Of a DNA stretch of 64,000 nucleotides, positions 17,204 through 25,789 are shown piece by piece. Origin of the DNA: CAYVBW01 sp964588685 (GTDB taxonomy: Bacteria; Patescibacteriota; Microgenomatia; UBA1400; PJMF01); assembly GCA_964588685.1 (NCBI GenBank), contig CAZPQG010000001.1, forward strand, positions 1-64,000. The letters run 5' to 3'. Numbering within the stretch: position 1 is the first letter of the stretch; each line of letters opens with the position of its first letter. Below the pieces are notes generated by a model. It did no database searches. It was not told where the DNA came from and was given only the letters and a program-made list of their open reading frames with translations. A program made the position numbers and the translations under genes.

Positions 17204-17929
17204 CTATTTTTTCTTAGCAGATTTTTTCCCATCTCTTTCTTTCTTATTTTTTCCCTTTTTGCTGCCTGTCTCTTTTTGATTAGCTTTTGCTTCTTTATCA
17301 GTTTCTTCTTTTTTAGCCGCAGTTTTTTTTGCCCTGTGTTTTTTAGCCGCAGTCTTCTTCTTGGCTTTTGATTGCTTTTTCTTTTTTGTTTTTTTGGTCT
17401 TAGATTTAGCGCGTTGCTTCTTTTTCGACTTTTGATCACTGCCCTCATCGTTTAGAGTAATGTCTCTTACTTTTACAATCCGCGCCGTCGCTTTCAAAGC
17501 CTCTAAAGCAGCGTAGACATTAGTAGCCGGATTATCACTGCCCAAAATCTTGGCAGACACATCTTTAATACCTGCTACTTCCATTATTTGCCGTACTGAA
17601 CCGCCGGCGATAACTCCGGACCCCGGAGCTGCAGGCTTTAATAACACATGACCAGCTCCAAATTTACCTTCAATGGTAAAAGGAATAGTGGTACCGTCTC
17701 TTGGCACTTCAATCATCTTTTTACGAGCTAAACGTGCACCTTTGCGAATAGCATCAACGACTCCCGGTGCTTTGCCTAAAGCCACTCCAATCTTGCCTTT
17801 TCTATCTCCAACTACCATTAGGGCTGAAAAGCTCATTTGATCTCCGCCTTTAGTTTTAGTTGACACTCGAGAAATACGAATTACTTTTTCCTCGAATTTT
17901 TTCTGATTACGATTTTTTTGTGGCGCCAT
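17204..17929 (-). CDS. rpsE: 30S ribosomal protein uS5 with long basic tail
   Basis: 241 aa against about 165 normally. Residues 10-160 are the complete uS5 (FEEKVIRISRVSTKTKGG, VALGKAPGVVDAIRKG, GSGVIAGGSVRQIMEVAGI, NVYAALEALKA), which guards decoding accuracy and the mRNA entry. From about residue 167 a Lys/Arg/Ala tail of 75 residues follows, with the internal repeat KKTAAKK found twice. The tail would extend from the solvent side of the 30S subunit. Similar charged tails occur on uL3 and uL22 in this window. Confidence 0.95.
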   Translation of the reverse strand: MAPQKNRNQKKFEEKVIRISRVSTKTKGGDQMSFSALMVVGDRKGKIGVALGKAPGVVDAIRKGARLARKKMIEVPRDGTTIPFTIEGKFGAGHVLLKPAAPGSGVIAGGSVRQIMEVAGIKDVSAKILGSDNPATNVYAALEALKATARIVKVRDITLNDEGSDQKSKKKQRAKSKTKKTKKKKQSKAKKKTAAKKHRAKKTAAKKEETDKEAKANQKETGSKKGKNKKERDGKKSAKKK

Positions 17930-17994
17930 ATATTCTTTGTTAAATTATTAAAGTTAAACTTAATAGATTAATGCAAACTTATAAAAAGTAAACT

Positions 17995-18354
17995 TTATAA
18001 ATTAATACCTTCCTTTCTTAAAGCTTCAGCTGCCGCTTTGACTCGACCGTGGTATTTATACGGCCCTCGGTCAAAAACTACTTGCTTAATATTATTTTTT
18101 TTCATTAGCTGAGCCAGATCTTTAGCCACTGCCGCCGCCCGTTCTGTTTTACTGCCTTGATAGTTTTCATCATGAGCAATATCACTCAAGGCTAAAATAG
18201 TTTCTCCGACCTCATCATCTACTAATTGTAAATAAATATATCTATTGGATCTAAAAACAGATAAACGAGGCCTGTCAGCAGTCCCGTATAATTTTTTACG
18301 AACCGCTCTCTTTCTCTTTTCTTGTCTGGTGCGATGCTTAACTTTATGAGGCAT
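17995..18354 (-). CDS. rplR: 50S ribosomal protein uL18
   Basis: 119 aa. The family signature RPRLSVFRSNRYIYLQLVDD and the C-terminal FDRGPYKYHGRVKAAAEALRKEGI are intact. uL18 binds 5S rRNA together with uL5. It keeps the rplF-rplR-rpsE order of the spc operon. Confidence 0.97.
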   Translation of the reverse strand: MPHKVKHRTRQEKRKRAVRKKLYGTADRPRLSVFRSNRYIYLQLVDDEVGETILALSDIAHDENYQGSKTERAAAVAKDLAQLMKKNNIKQVVFDRGPYKYHGRVKAAAEALRKEGINL

Positions 18355-18433
18355 AGTTTAAATAAATAATAAATTTTTTTTGATTATTAAAAATGACTGC
18401 ATGTTAATTATTATTGTTCAAATTTATTTCAAT

Positions 18434-18973
18434 TTATTCCGTAGCTGTTTTGCCGGGTTTAATTTTTACCTGCTCATCTTCATAGCGAATACCTTTGCCT
18501 TTATAGGGCTCAGGCGGCTTAATATCTCTAATATTCGCAGCGGCTTGACCCACCAATTGTTTGTCAATGCCGGAAATAATAATTGTATCATTACCTTCTA
18601 TCTCCAACTTAATATCAGGAATCGGCTCCACTTCCACCGGATGTGAGTAGCCAACTGTCATTTCTAAACCTTGCCCTTTTTTCTTAACTCTATATCCAGT
18701 TCCAACTAACTTTAATACCTTTTTGTAACCTTCAGTCACACCAATAACATGACCGTTAATTAAGCTTCTCACTAAGCCATGAAACGATCTGATTTCTTTA
18801 GTATCTTGGTCCCTCGACACTTTAATTTGACCGTCCTCAACTACAACCTGAATATGCCTAAAAAGCGGAGCAGAAAGTTCCCCTTTTGGCCCTTTTATTA
18901 AAACTTTATTCTTTTTTACTTCAACCTTAACTTCATCAGGTAAAGTAATTGGTGTTCTGCCGATTTTTGACAT
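18434..18973 (-). CDS. rplF: 50S ribosomal protein uL6
   Basis: 179 aa, typical length, with two repeated domains. MSKIGRTPITLPDEVKVEV opens the protein, and the C-terminal signature PPEPYKGKGIRYEDE is conserved. uL6 lies near the factor-binding site of the large subunit. It is flanked by rpsH and rplR. Confidence 0.97.
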   Translation of the reverse strand: MSKIGRTPITLPDEVKVEVKKNKVLIKGPKGELSAPLFRHIQVVVEDGQIKVSRDQDTKEIRSFHGLVRSLINGHVIGVTEGYKKVLKLVGTGYRVKKKGQGLEMTVGYSHPVEVEPIPDIKLEIEGNDTIIISGIDKQLVGQAAANIRDIKPPEPYKGKGIRYEDEQVKIKPGKTATE

Positions 18974-19020
18974 ATTTTTTAAATTAAAAATACTATTAAG
19001 TTACACAATAAATAAAAATA

Positions 19021-19416
19021 TTACCAAACTTGAAACATTAATTCTCCACCCACATTTTTTTCTCTAGCTTCTGCATCGGTTAAGATGCCTTGGTTGGTTG
19101 ACAGCAAAGTAATACCGTAATGATTTAATGTTAACGGTATATTTTTAGCGCCGGCATATAGTCTTCTGCCGGGAGATGAAATTCTTTTTAAACCGGAAAT
19201 AGCCGGCAAATCATCAACGTATCTTAGTTTCACTAAAATTTCTTTTTGCGGATCTTTATCCAAGACCTCATAATCCTGAATGTATTTATTTTCCTTAAGC
19301 TTTAAAATGATGGCCTCTTTCATTTTTGAATGAGGAACCACCGTCTGCTCCTTTTTTGCCAAAAGGGCATTTTTAAGCCTGATAAACATGTCGCTGATAG
19401 GATCTGAGATTAACAT
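19021..19416 (-). CDS. rpsH: 30S ribosomal protein uS8
   Basis: 131 aa. It begins SDPISDMFIRLKNALLAKK and ends with the conserved GILTDAEAREKNVGGELMFQVW. uS8 binds 16S rRNA helix 21 and represses the spc operon in E. coli; I see no evidence about such control here. It follows rpsN. Confidence 0.97.
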   Translation of the reverse strand: MLISDPISDMFIRLKNALLAKKEQTVVPHSKMKEAIILKLKENKYIQDYEVLDKDPQKEILVKLRYVDDLPAISGLKRISSPGRRLYAGAKNIPLTLNHYGITLLSTNQGILTDAEAREKNVGGELMFQVW

Positions 19417-19435
19417 AATCTTTTTAATAAATTTT

Positions 19436-19678
19436 TTATTTGCTTGCTTTAACTACTCCGGGCAGTTCTCCTTTAGAAGCTAGCTCTCTAAAAGTTAGTC
19501 TGCTTAAGCCAAAATAACTCATATAACCTCTAGGCCGACCCGTAATTTTACACCGAGTTACACCTCGAGTTGAGACCCGATTCTTTTTTCTTTTGTCTTT
19601 ACTTAAATATTTATCAAAATATTTTTTTCTTTTCTTTCTAAGACGTCTTGATTTAATGATTTTTGCTTTTTTTGCCAT
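19436..19678 (-). CDS. rpsN: 30S ribosomal protein uS14, zinc-free form
   Basis: 80 aa, between the 61-aa zinc type and the ~100-aa long type. The conserved CKITGRPRGYMSYFGLSRLTFRELASKGELPGVVKAS block has one cysteine where zinc forms carry CxxC...CxxC, so it cannot build the zinc finger. It is in the standard place between rplE and rpsH. Confidence 0.95.
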   Translation of the reverse strand: MAKKAKIIKSRRLRKKRKKYFDKYLSKDKRKKNRVSTRGVTRCKITGRPRGYMSYFGLSRLTFRELASKGELPGVVKASK

Positions 19679-19724
19679 ATATGAGCCATTAATATTTTTT
19701 TACTAAAAAATGATTATTATCTTT

Positions 19725-20282
19725 TTATTCTTCTTCCTTTGCAAAGGGCATACCTAATAATTCCAATAATTGAAAAGCTTCAGCATCATCTTCGGTATCA
19801 GTCACTATCACCACTTGCAAACCCCTAACTGAATCTATCTCGTCGTAATCTATCTCCGGAAATACAATCTGCTCATCCAAACCTAAATTATAGTTGCCGT
19901 GACCGTCAAAAGCTGTTCTAGAAACACCTTTAAAATCTTTAACTCTCGGTAAAACAATTGCAATCAATTTATCTAAAAACTGCCACATTTTATCAGCTCT
20001 TAAAGTAACCTTGACTCCCAACGGCTCTCCTTTTTGTAAAGAAAAATCCGAAATAGCTTTTTTAGCTGTGGTCATTTGAGCTTTTTGGCCGGTAATAGCA
20101 GCAAATTGTTGTTGAACATTGTCAATTACTTTTTTTCTTTCGCCGGCGTCTTCAGGTTTAGAAATTCCGGTGTTAAGCACAATTTTTTCTATTTGAGGCA
20201 CAGCCATTTTACTAGGCAGATCCAACTCTGATATGAGCTTTTTTTGTATTTCCTGCTGGTATTTTTCTCTTAAACGATTCAT
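19725..20282 (-). CDS. rplE: 50S ribosomal protein uL5
   Basis: 185 aa. Conserved segments are KIVLNTGI near residue 32, the LQKGEPLGVKVTLR strand, the RVKDFKGVSRTAFDGHGNYNLGL loop and EIDYDEIDSVRGLQVVI. It binds 5S rRNA and P-site tRNA in the central protuberance. It starts 3 bp after rplX. Confidence 0.97.
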   Translation of the reverse strand: MNRLREKYQQEIQKKLISELDLPSKMAVPQIEKIVLNTGISKPEDAGERKKVIDNVQQQFAAITGQKAQMTTAKKAISDFSLQKGEPLGVKVTLRADKMWQFLDKLIAIVLPRVKDFKGVSRTAFDGHGNYNLGLDEQIVFPEIDYDEIDSVRGLQVVIVTDTEDDAEAFQLLELLGMPFAKEEE

Positions 20283-20285
20283 TTT

Positions 20286-20675
20286 TTATTTTTCTTTTTT
20301 TGCTGCCTCATTTTGCTGTGCTTGTAAATCCGCCTTTTCCTGAGCAGTACTTTCCGGCTGCTGATAAGGAATTGGCTGGCCTGTTTTTTTAAAAATTCTC
20401 TGTTTGGTACCGTCTTCTTTAAATTGATAGCCAATTCTATCCGGTTGGCCTTTTTGATTTAAAATAGCAATTTTAGCCGGTTCTATTGGTCTTTCCAAAA
20501 CTGTTCTTTCTCCGGGCCGATTCATCATCGGCATAGGTTGAATATGTTTAACATATAAATTTACGTCTTTCACTACCACCTTATTTTCTTTGGGCAAGAC
20601 TTTAGTAATAACACTTTTTTTACCTTTGTCTTTACCGGCTGTAATAATGACTTTATCGTTGATATTAAATTTCAT
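20286..20675 (-). CDS. rplX: 50S ribosomal protein uL24
   Basis: 129 aa. The KOW motif is near the start (NDKVIITAGKDKGKKSVITKV), followed by VKDVNLYVKHIQP. An assembly initiator of the large subunit near the exit tunnel. About 25 residues at the C-terminus (QPESTAQEKADLQAQQNEAA) are a Gln/Ala/Lys extension. Confidence 0.96.
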   Translation of the reverse strand: MKFNINDKVIITAGKDKGKKSVITKVLPKENKVVVKDVNLYVKHIQPMPMMNRPGERTVLERPIEPAKIAILNQKGQPDRIGYQFKEDGTKQRIFKKTGQPIPYQQPESTAQEKADLQAQQNEAAKKEK

Positions 20676-20685
20676 ATTTTTTCCT

Positions 20686-21060
20686 TTACAATACCTCCGG
20701 AGCTAAACTAGCAATTCTTCTATAACCTCGTTTTCTAACCTCTTTGGCTATCGGGCCAAATACTCGAGTGCCGATAGGCACAGGGGTTTGGCGCGACTCT
20801 ACAATCACAGCTGCATTATCGTCAAAACGGATATATTCGCCGTTTTCACGACGTTTTTCTTTTTTAGTACGCACAATTACAGCTTGGACTTTTTCTCCCC
20901 TGCGGACAGTGGCATTGGGGTCAGCGTCAATGACTGAAGCCGAAATCATATCACCAACATAACCAAATTTGCGTTTAGAGCCTCCGTACACAAGAATGAC
21001 TCTAATCCTTTTGGCTCCTGTATTGTCTGCTACCTTAAGAACTGATCTTAATTGTATCAT
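20686..21060 (-). CDS. rplN: 50S ribosomal protein uL14
   Basis: 124 aa. The start MIQLRSVLKVADNTGAKRIRVI, the RRGEKVQAVIVRTKKE strand and the end RGYRRIASLAPEVL are highly conserved. It forms bridges to the small subunit and is the docking site of the silencing factor RsfS. It lies between rpsQ and rplX. Confidence 0.97.
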   Translation of the reverse strand: MIQLRSVLKVADNTGAKRIRVILVYGGSKRKFGYVGDMISASVIDADPNATVRRGEKVQAVIVRTKKEKRRENGEYIRFDDNAAVIVESRQTPVPIGTRVFGPIAKEVRKRGYRRIASLAPEVL

Positions 21061-21099
21061 GATTTAAATAATTGCTTACACTAATGTTGTTAATTAAAA

Positions 21100-21336
21100 T
21101 TATGATTGACTTAAATTTTCAATCACTTTAAAGTGTTTTGTTTTACTAATCGGACGGCATTCTTGAATTAATACTTTATCTCCCACTGCTAAATCAATAT
21201 CATCCACATGGCAAGCATGTCTCTTTGACCGATTAATATACTTTTTATATAAAGGATGCTTCCATTTGCGCACTAACTCAACTGTCGCAGTTTTTTCTCT
21301 AGCTAATGAAGTTACAATGCCTTTAAACGTTTTCAT
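21100..21336 (-). CDS. rpsQ: 30S ribosomal protein uS17
   Basis: 78 aa, normal length. The OB-fold segments FKGIVTSLAREKTATVEL, HPLYKKYINRSKRHACHVDD and VLIQECRPISKTKHFKVIE are present. It binds 16S rRNA helix 11 and lies between rpmC and rplN. Confidence 0.97.
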   Translation of the reverse strand: MKTFKGIVTSLAREKTATVELVRKWKHPLYKKYINRSKRHACHVDDIDLAVGDKVLIQECRPISKTKHFKVIENLSQS

Positions 21337-21370
21337 TTTTTTGTTTTAGTTAAATGATTAATTAATGTGA

Positions 21371-21652
21371 TTAATTGTTATCTTTTGCCGGCTCTTCGCC
21401 GTCAGCTTGGTCTTTGCTGGCAGCCTGCTCCTCACTAGCAGCTTGTTCTTCCTTGGCACTTTTTTTCTCTGTTAAAATAGTTTTAATTCTGGCTGCATCT
21501 TTTCTTAATCTATCCGGCTTGCTCGTATCATCAAGTTTTTGAGCAGCCAGCTCCAATCGTGTTAAAGCCAGTTCTTGCTGCAATTGCTCCAACTGCTGCT
21601 GCAGCTGAACAATTGATTTTTGATGCAAGGCTTTAATTTGCTTAGTTTTCAT
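21371..21652 (-). CDS. rpmC: 50S ribosomal protein uL29 with acidic tail
   Basis: 93 aa, compared with 60-70 for most. Residues 1-65 form the two-helix core (LQQLEQLQQELALTRLELAAQKLDDTSKPDRLRKDAARIKTIL), written here in parts of the conserved pattern. Residues after about 68 form an acidic Glu/Ala/Gln tail in which EEQAAS is repeated. It sits at the tunnel exit, where uL29 contacts SRP and trigger factor. It starts 3 bp after the rplP stop. Confidence 0.93.
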   Translation of the reverse strand: MKTKQIKALHQKSIVQLQQQLEQLQQELALTRLELAAQKLDDTSKPDRLRKDAARIKTILTEKKSAKEEQAASEEQAASKDQADGEEPAKDNN

Positions 21653-21655
21653 AGC

Positions 21656-22063
21656 TTAATCCTTAATAACAAACTTTGTTTTCACAGGCAGCTTATGAGC
21701 CGCTTTTCTAAAAGCAGAGCGAGCAGTGGCTTCATCAACTCCACCCAGTTCAAATAATATTGTGCCCGGCTGCACTTTAGCTTCATAATGATCTACTTCT
21801 CCTTTACCTGAACCCATTTTTACTCCAGACGGTTTTTGAGTCATAGGCTTATGAGGAAAAACTCTAACCCAATACTTACCGCTCCTTTGAGTAACAAAAG
21901 TAATTTTTTTACGAGCTGCCTCTAAAGCTCGAGCCTTAATACGGCCTCTTTCTATAGCCTTTAAGCCATAACTACCGAAATCAACATTGGTTCCCCTGGA
22001 AGCCATGCCTCTATTTCTGCCTCTAAATTCTTTCCGGTATTTTCTGCGTTTTGGCTGCAACAT
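21656..22063 (-). CDS. rplP: 50S ribosomal protein uL16
   Basis: 135 aa. It begins MLQPKRRKYRKEFRGRNRG and has GSYGLKAIERGRI, VFPHKPMTQKPSGVKMGSGKG and ILFELGGVDEATARSAFRKAAHKLP. It organises the A-site tRNA elbow region. It stands between rpsC and rpmC in the S10 operon. Confidence 0.97.
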   Translation of the reverse strand: MLQPKRRKYRKEFRGRNRGMASRGTNVDFGSYGLKAIERGRIKARALEAARKKITFVTQRSGKYWVRVFPHKPMTQKPSGVKMGSGKGEVDHYEAKVQPGTILFELGGVDEATARSAFRKAAHKLPVKTKFVIKD

Positions 22064-22120
22064 AAATTTATAATTAGTTTAAAATTGTTAATTTTTATTT
22101 TTAATATTTTTTAAAACAAG

Positions 22121-22180
22121 TTAGGCCTCTTGCTCATCAGTTATTTTGTTTTTTAGCCTTCTTGCTCATCAGTTATTTCA
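22121..22180. repeat. Tandem duplication of the rpsC 3' end
   Basis: A 28-bp unit is present at 22153-22180 (the coding end of rpsC with its stop) and at 22121-22148 (downstream, noncoding), period 32, with a shared core CTTGCTCATCAGTTATTT and a few mismatches. On the minus strand both copies read ITDEQE(G/A)-stop, so the gene end with its stop codon has been copied. Confidence 0.85.
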
Positions 22181-22824
22181 CCTTTGTAAATCCAAACCTT
22201 AACACCGACAAAACCACTCCTTGTTTTGGCCGGGGTTTCATAATAATCAATATTAGCTCTTAAAGTTTGCGTCGGCACACTGCCTTCAGTGTATTTTTCT
22301 ACACGACCAATTTCAGTACCGCCAATTCTTCCCGAAAGCTGTATTTTAACACCTTTTGCTCCAGATGACATCACTTTCTCTATCGCTTGGCTCACAGCCC
22401 GGCGATGAGGATAACGGCCTATTAATTGGTAAGTTAATCTTTCAGCAATTAATTTAGCACTTAATTCAGGTTTTTCTACTTCTTCTACTTTGATATTGAC
22501 TCTAATTTTCTTACCGGACTTAGTGTTTTTAGTGGCCGATAACATCTCCTCAATAGTATTTTTAATTTCCTCTAAATTAGAACCGCCTTTTCCAATCACT
22601 ACACCCGGACGGCTAACACTTAAAGTTATCTGCATTGTGGTTAAAGATCTCTCAATCACTACCTCATCCAAGCCGGCATTGGTTAGCTTTTTTTGTAAAT
22701 AAGAACGCAAGCGGTAATCTTCCAGCACTTTATCCGAATAATTATCCTTATCTGCAAACCATCTTGATTTCCAAGAATAAAATTTGCCCATGCGAAATAG
22801 TATTGGATTAACTTTTTGTCCCAT
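22153..22824 (-). CDS. rpsC: 30S ribosomal protein uS3
   Basis: 223 aa. MGQKVNPILFRMG opens the protein, the KH domain carries VVIGKGGSNLEEIKNTI, and the C-terminal domain ends with IDYYETPAKTRSGFVGVKVWIYKGE. It forms the mRNA entry with uS4 and uS5. The last residues ITDEQEG are repeated as a noncoding copy just downstream. Confidence 0.97.
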   Translation of the reverse strand: MGQKVNPILFRMGKFYSWKSRWFADKDNYSDKVLEDYRLRSYLQKKLTNAGLDEVVIERSLTTMQITLSVSRPGVVIGKGGSNLEEIKNTIEEMLSATKNTKSGKKIRVNIKVEEVEKPELSAKLIAERLTYQLIGRYPHRRAVSQAIEKVMSSGAKGVKIQLSGRIGGTEIGRVEKYTEGSVPTQTLRANIDYYETPAKTRSGFVGVKVWIYKGEITDEQEG

Positions 22825-22895
22825 ATTTTGACTTTTTAATTATTTTTAATATTTTTAATTAGTGATTTATCTTATTAAGATTGTTGTTAAATTTT

Positions 22896-23486
22896 TTAAA
22901 GTCCGCTTTTTCTTCTGTGTGTCTTAGTAATAGGATTTTTAACCTGAGTCTGATCTTTGTCTTTCAGTTTTGCCTGTGGTTCTGCCTGAGGCTTAATAAA
23001 TTTCTTGGCCTTAGAATCAGACTTCGCTTTGGTTTTAACATCACTTTTTTTCTTTTTTTCAGTTTTAGGTTTAGCTGCTTGCTTCTTTTCTTTCTTAGCG
23101 GCTGTGCTTTGTTCGGTTTGCTTAGCTGCCTGAGCGGCTGAAGCAGCCATCTCTTCTTTAGTACTTAAAATTGCCTCAACATGACAAGTTCTTTTTAAAA
23201 TTTTATGACCTCTGCCTCTGGATACCGGCCTCATTCTTTTATAAGTAGGTCCTGTTTTAACTAAAATGTTATCTATTTCTAAATTTTCAATTTGCAAATT
23301 GTGATTATGAGTGGCATTGGCTACTGCCTGCCTCAATACTTTCAACAGCACCACTGAAGCCTTACGCTCCATTAAAGACAGCTGCACAAAAGCTTCTTCC
23401 AAAGACAGATCTTTAACTTCGTTAGCCAATAATCTAACCTTGCGCGGCGATTGTCTGGAATTTTTTTGTTCTGCTTTAATTTTCAT
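22896..23486 (-). CDS. rplV: 50S ribosomal protein uL22 with long basic tail
   Basis: 196 aa against about 110. The core (KNSRQSPRKVRLLANEVKDL to GRGHKILKRTCHVEAILS, residues 8-110) has the tunnel-lining hairpin RMRPVSRGRGHKILKRT. From about residue 112 a low-complexity tail of about 85 residues, rich in Lys, Ala and Gln, extends it. In the ribosome the uL22 end lies on the solvent side, so the tail would be outside the tunnel. Confidence 0.95.
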   Translation of the reverse strand: MKIKAEQKNSRQSPRKVRLLANEVKDLSLEEAFVQLSLMERKASVVLLKVLRQAVANATHNHNLQIENLEIDNILVKTGPTYKRMRPVSRGRGHKILKRTCHVEAILSTKEEMAASAAQAAKQTEQSTAAKKEKKQAAKPKTEKKKKSDVKTKAKSDSKAKKFIKPQAEPQAKLKDKDQTQVKNPITKTHRRKSGL

Positions 23487-23531
23487 TATGATGCTTGTTA
23501 AAAATTGCTATTTATAAATTTTAAAGCTTGA

Positions 23532-23816
23532 TTAAGTCTTGGTAATAATTCTTTTCACCATTCGGCCGTGGCCTCTAAAAATTCTAGTGGGGGCAAATTC
23601 TCCCAATCGATGACCAACCATATTCTCGTTCACAAAGACTTCTTCAAAACCTTTGCCTTTGTGTACCAAAAAAGTATGACCCACAAACTCAGGGGCAATC
23701 ATACATGCTCGGTTGTAAGTTTTAAGTGGCTGCTTGTCACCGGTCACTTTTTGTTCCTTAACCTTAGTCATTAAAACTTGATCAACGTATGGTCCTTTTT
23801 TACTGCTTCTTGCCAT
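23532..23816 (-). CDS. rpsS: 30S ribosomal protein uS19
   Basis: 94 aa. MARSSKKGPYVDQVLMTKV opens it; the SRACMIAPEFVGHTFLVHKGKGF-like core and the MVGHRLGEFAPTRIFRGHG motif are intact (here the first residues are NRACMIAPEF). It lies in the head of the small subunit beside uS13 and between rplB and rplV. Confidence 0.97.
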   Translation of the reverse strand: MARSSKKGPYVDQVLMTKVKEQKVTGDKQPLKTYNRACMIAPEFVGHTFLVHKGKGFEEVFVNENMVGHRLGEFAPTRIFRGHGRMVKRIITKT

Positions 23817-23902
23817 ATTTTTAAATAGTTATTAGATAATTTATTTTTCCTGTTAATTAGATGTCGATCTTTTTAATATCTGTTTAAGTTTTATTAATTT
23901 AA

Positions 23903-24739
23903 TTATTTCTTCTCTCTGCGGTCTTTGACAATATATTTATTAGTAAATTTTTTACGTCTAGTCTTCTTCCCTGGTGAGGCAATCTTGCCCCAAGGGGTTT
24001 TTGCGTATTTCAAGCCAACACCGCTTCTGCCTTCACCACCGCCGTGAGGGTGTGAACCCGGGTGCTGGGCCGTACCGCGCACCGTTGGTCGAATGCCCAT
24101 TAATCTTCTTCGGCCGGCTTTTCCAATTTTTCTATTTTTCCAATCAGCATTTCCTATCTGACCGATGGTGGCAAAACATTTTAAATTTATAAACCGATGT
24201 TCCTTTGAGGGCAGTTCCACAACTGCATACTTTTCTTCTTTTGACTGAATTAAAGCTGCTGTTCCGGCGCCTCTCACAATTTGCCCGCCTTTGCCTGGTC
24301 TTAACTCTATATTATGAATTGGCATTCCCACCGGAATTTCGCTTAAAGGTAGAGCATTGCCTGGTTCCGGCTCCACTGATTTGCCGGCTAAAATTGTATC
24401 TCCCAACTTAATTTTTTTAGGTGCTAAAATATATCTTTTTTCACCATCAGCATAATAAATTAAAGCAATATTAGCACTGCGCATGGGGTCATATTCAATA
24501 CGCTGTACCACACCGGGTACGCCTAATTTATCTCTGCGAAAATCAATAATTCTCTGCTTTTTCTTAACTCCGCCGCCTCTGTGTCTCATAGTAATATGGC
24601 CTTGATAACCCCGACCTTGCCTTTTCTTATGACCTTTGCGCAACAGTGATTTTTCCGGCTTGCCCGAATGCAAATCTGTTCGATCTATCTTGACCTGATG
24701 TCTGGTTGCTGGTGATGTAGGTTTTTTCTTTTTAAGCAT
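23903..24739 (-). CDS. rplB: 50S ribosomal protein uL2
   Basis: 278 aa, typical length. Conserved blocks include GRGYQGHITMRHRGGGVKKK, VQRIEYDPMRSANIALIYYADGEKRYILAPK, and the GTAQHPGSHPHGGGEGRSG loop that reaches the peptidyl-transferase region, with its essential histidine. It follows rplW in the S10 operon. Confidence 0.98.
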   Translation of the reverse strand: MLKKKKPTSPATRHQVKIDRTDLHSGKPEKSLLRKGHKKRQGRGYQGHITMRHRGGGVKKKQRIIDFRRDKLGVPGVVQRIEYDPMRSANIALIYYADGEKRYILAPKKIKLGDTILAGKSVEPEPGNALPLSEIPVGMPIHNIELRPGKGGQIVRGAGTAALIQSKEEKYAVVELPSKEHRFINLKCFATIGQIGNADWKNRKIGKAGRRRLMGIRPTVRGTAQHPGSHPHGGGEGRSGVGLKYAKTPWGKIASPGKKTRRKKFTNKYIVKDRREKK

Positions 24740-24782
24740 TTTTATATATAAATCAGTTTAGAGTTTAAATTAATGAATCAAT

Positions 24783-25073
24783 TTACTCGCTAATATCAAA
24801 TAATTCAATCTTTTGTCCTGGCGCAAGTTTCACTAACGCCTTTTTTTGGACAGTATTTAATTTTTGGATTCTTCTGCTGCCCACTCGTCTGCGCTTACTT
24901 GGTGCAACAATAGTATTAACTCTTTCTACTTCAACTTCAAACAATTCTTCGATCTCACTTTTAATTTGAGGTTTTGCAGCCTTAAAAGCAACCTCAAAAG
25001 TGTAAACGTTTTGTTCGTTTGCCAGATTAAGCGTCTTTTCAGTAATAATAGGTTTTTTAATTAATTTACTCAT
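24783..25073 (-). CDS. rplW: 50S ribosomal protein uL23
   Basis: 96 aa. The start LIKKPIITEKTLNLANEQNVYTFEV and the K/R-rich loop (APSKRRRVGSRRIQK) are typical. It forms the trigger-factor and SRP docking site at the tunnel exit. Its first codons overlap the end of rplD by 8 bp, so translation is probably coupled. Confidence 0.96.
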   Translation of the reverse strand: MSKLIKKPIITEKTLNLANEQNVYTFEVAFKAAKPQIKSEIEELFEVEVERVNTIVAPSKRRRVGSRRIQKLNTVQKKALVKLAPGQKIELFDISE

Positions 25074-25701
25074 TTTGCTGCAAAGCTTCTAACGCTTCGC
25101 TGGTTAAAATTATTAAATCAGCTTTAGCAACAACTAAAGCATTAAGCTGGTTAGCCAGCAAAACTCTGATATTTTTGATATTGTTAACAGCCCGATTAAA
25201 TTTTTCATTTTTTTCTGTAAGAACAATTAAAATTATATTTTCAGTTAATTCAAATGCTTCGTTAAAATCGTTAATAATATCATCCAACAACTGAAAAGCT
25301 TCTTTTGTCTTACCTGATAATTCCAATATTTCATCATTAATTAAAATGTTCTCAACTTGTGCCGACAATGCAGCTCTCAAAGCTTGCTTTTTTTGTTGCT
25401 GAGATAAACTTTTTTTCCAATTTTCCATACCGGTTGGACCATGAGCAACAGCTCCACCGACGAACAAGGTAGCGTCTTGAGCTCCGTGTCTAGCATTGCC
25501 CGTCCCTTTTTGGGCATACCATTTACGCGTAGTGACAGACACATCTGATCTAGTCTGAGTTTTACTGGTGCCTTGCCTTTTATTAGACAGATACACTCTT
25601 ACCGCTTGAGCCAAAAGTTGATCATTGATATTGTCAAAAACTTGATCACTCACTGTCAAGCTGCTATTTCGGCCGGTAGTTCTAATTACTTTAATTTTCA
25701 T
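25066..25701 (-). CDS. rplD: 50S ribosomal protein uL4
   Basis: 211 aa. The tunnel loop KRQGTSKTQTRSDVSVTTRKWYAQKGTGNARHG is present, followed by the FVGGAVAHGPTGMENW block. In E. coli uL4 represses its own operon through the S10 leader; here the leader holds an inverted repeat (27238-27265), but any link is speculative. The overlap with rplW is 8 bp. Confidence 0.97.
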   Translation of the reverse strand: MKIKVIRTTGRNSSLTVSDQVFDNINDQLLAQAVRVYLSNKRQGTSKTQTRSDVSVTTRKWYAQKGTGNARHGAQDATLFVGGAVAHGPTGMENWKKSLSQQQKKQALRAALSAQVENILINDEILELSGKTKEAFQLLDDIINDFNEAFELTENIILIVLTEKNEKFNRAVNNIKNIRVLLANQLNALVVAKADLIILTSEALEALQQNE

Positions 25702-25789
25702 CTTTTATTAATTATGTTACTTATCTAAAATTATTAATGTTAATTATCTAATTTTAAAATCTATTATTTTTAAATTCTAAGTATTAAGT

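Noticed and set aside
17179..17448. Lys/Arg-rich minus-strand ORF overlapping rpsE
   Set aside because: It is another frame of the Lys-rich rpsE tail; the composition follows from the repetitive DNA, and it also overlaps the rplO start.
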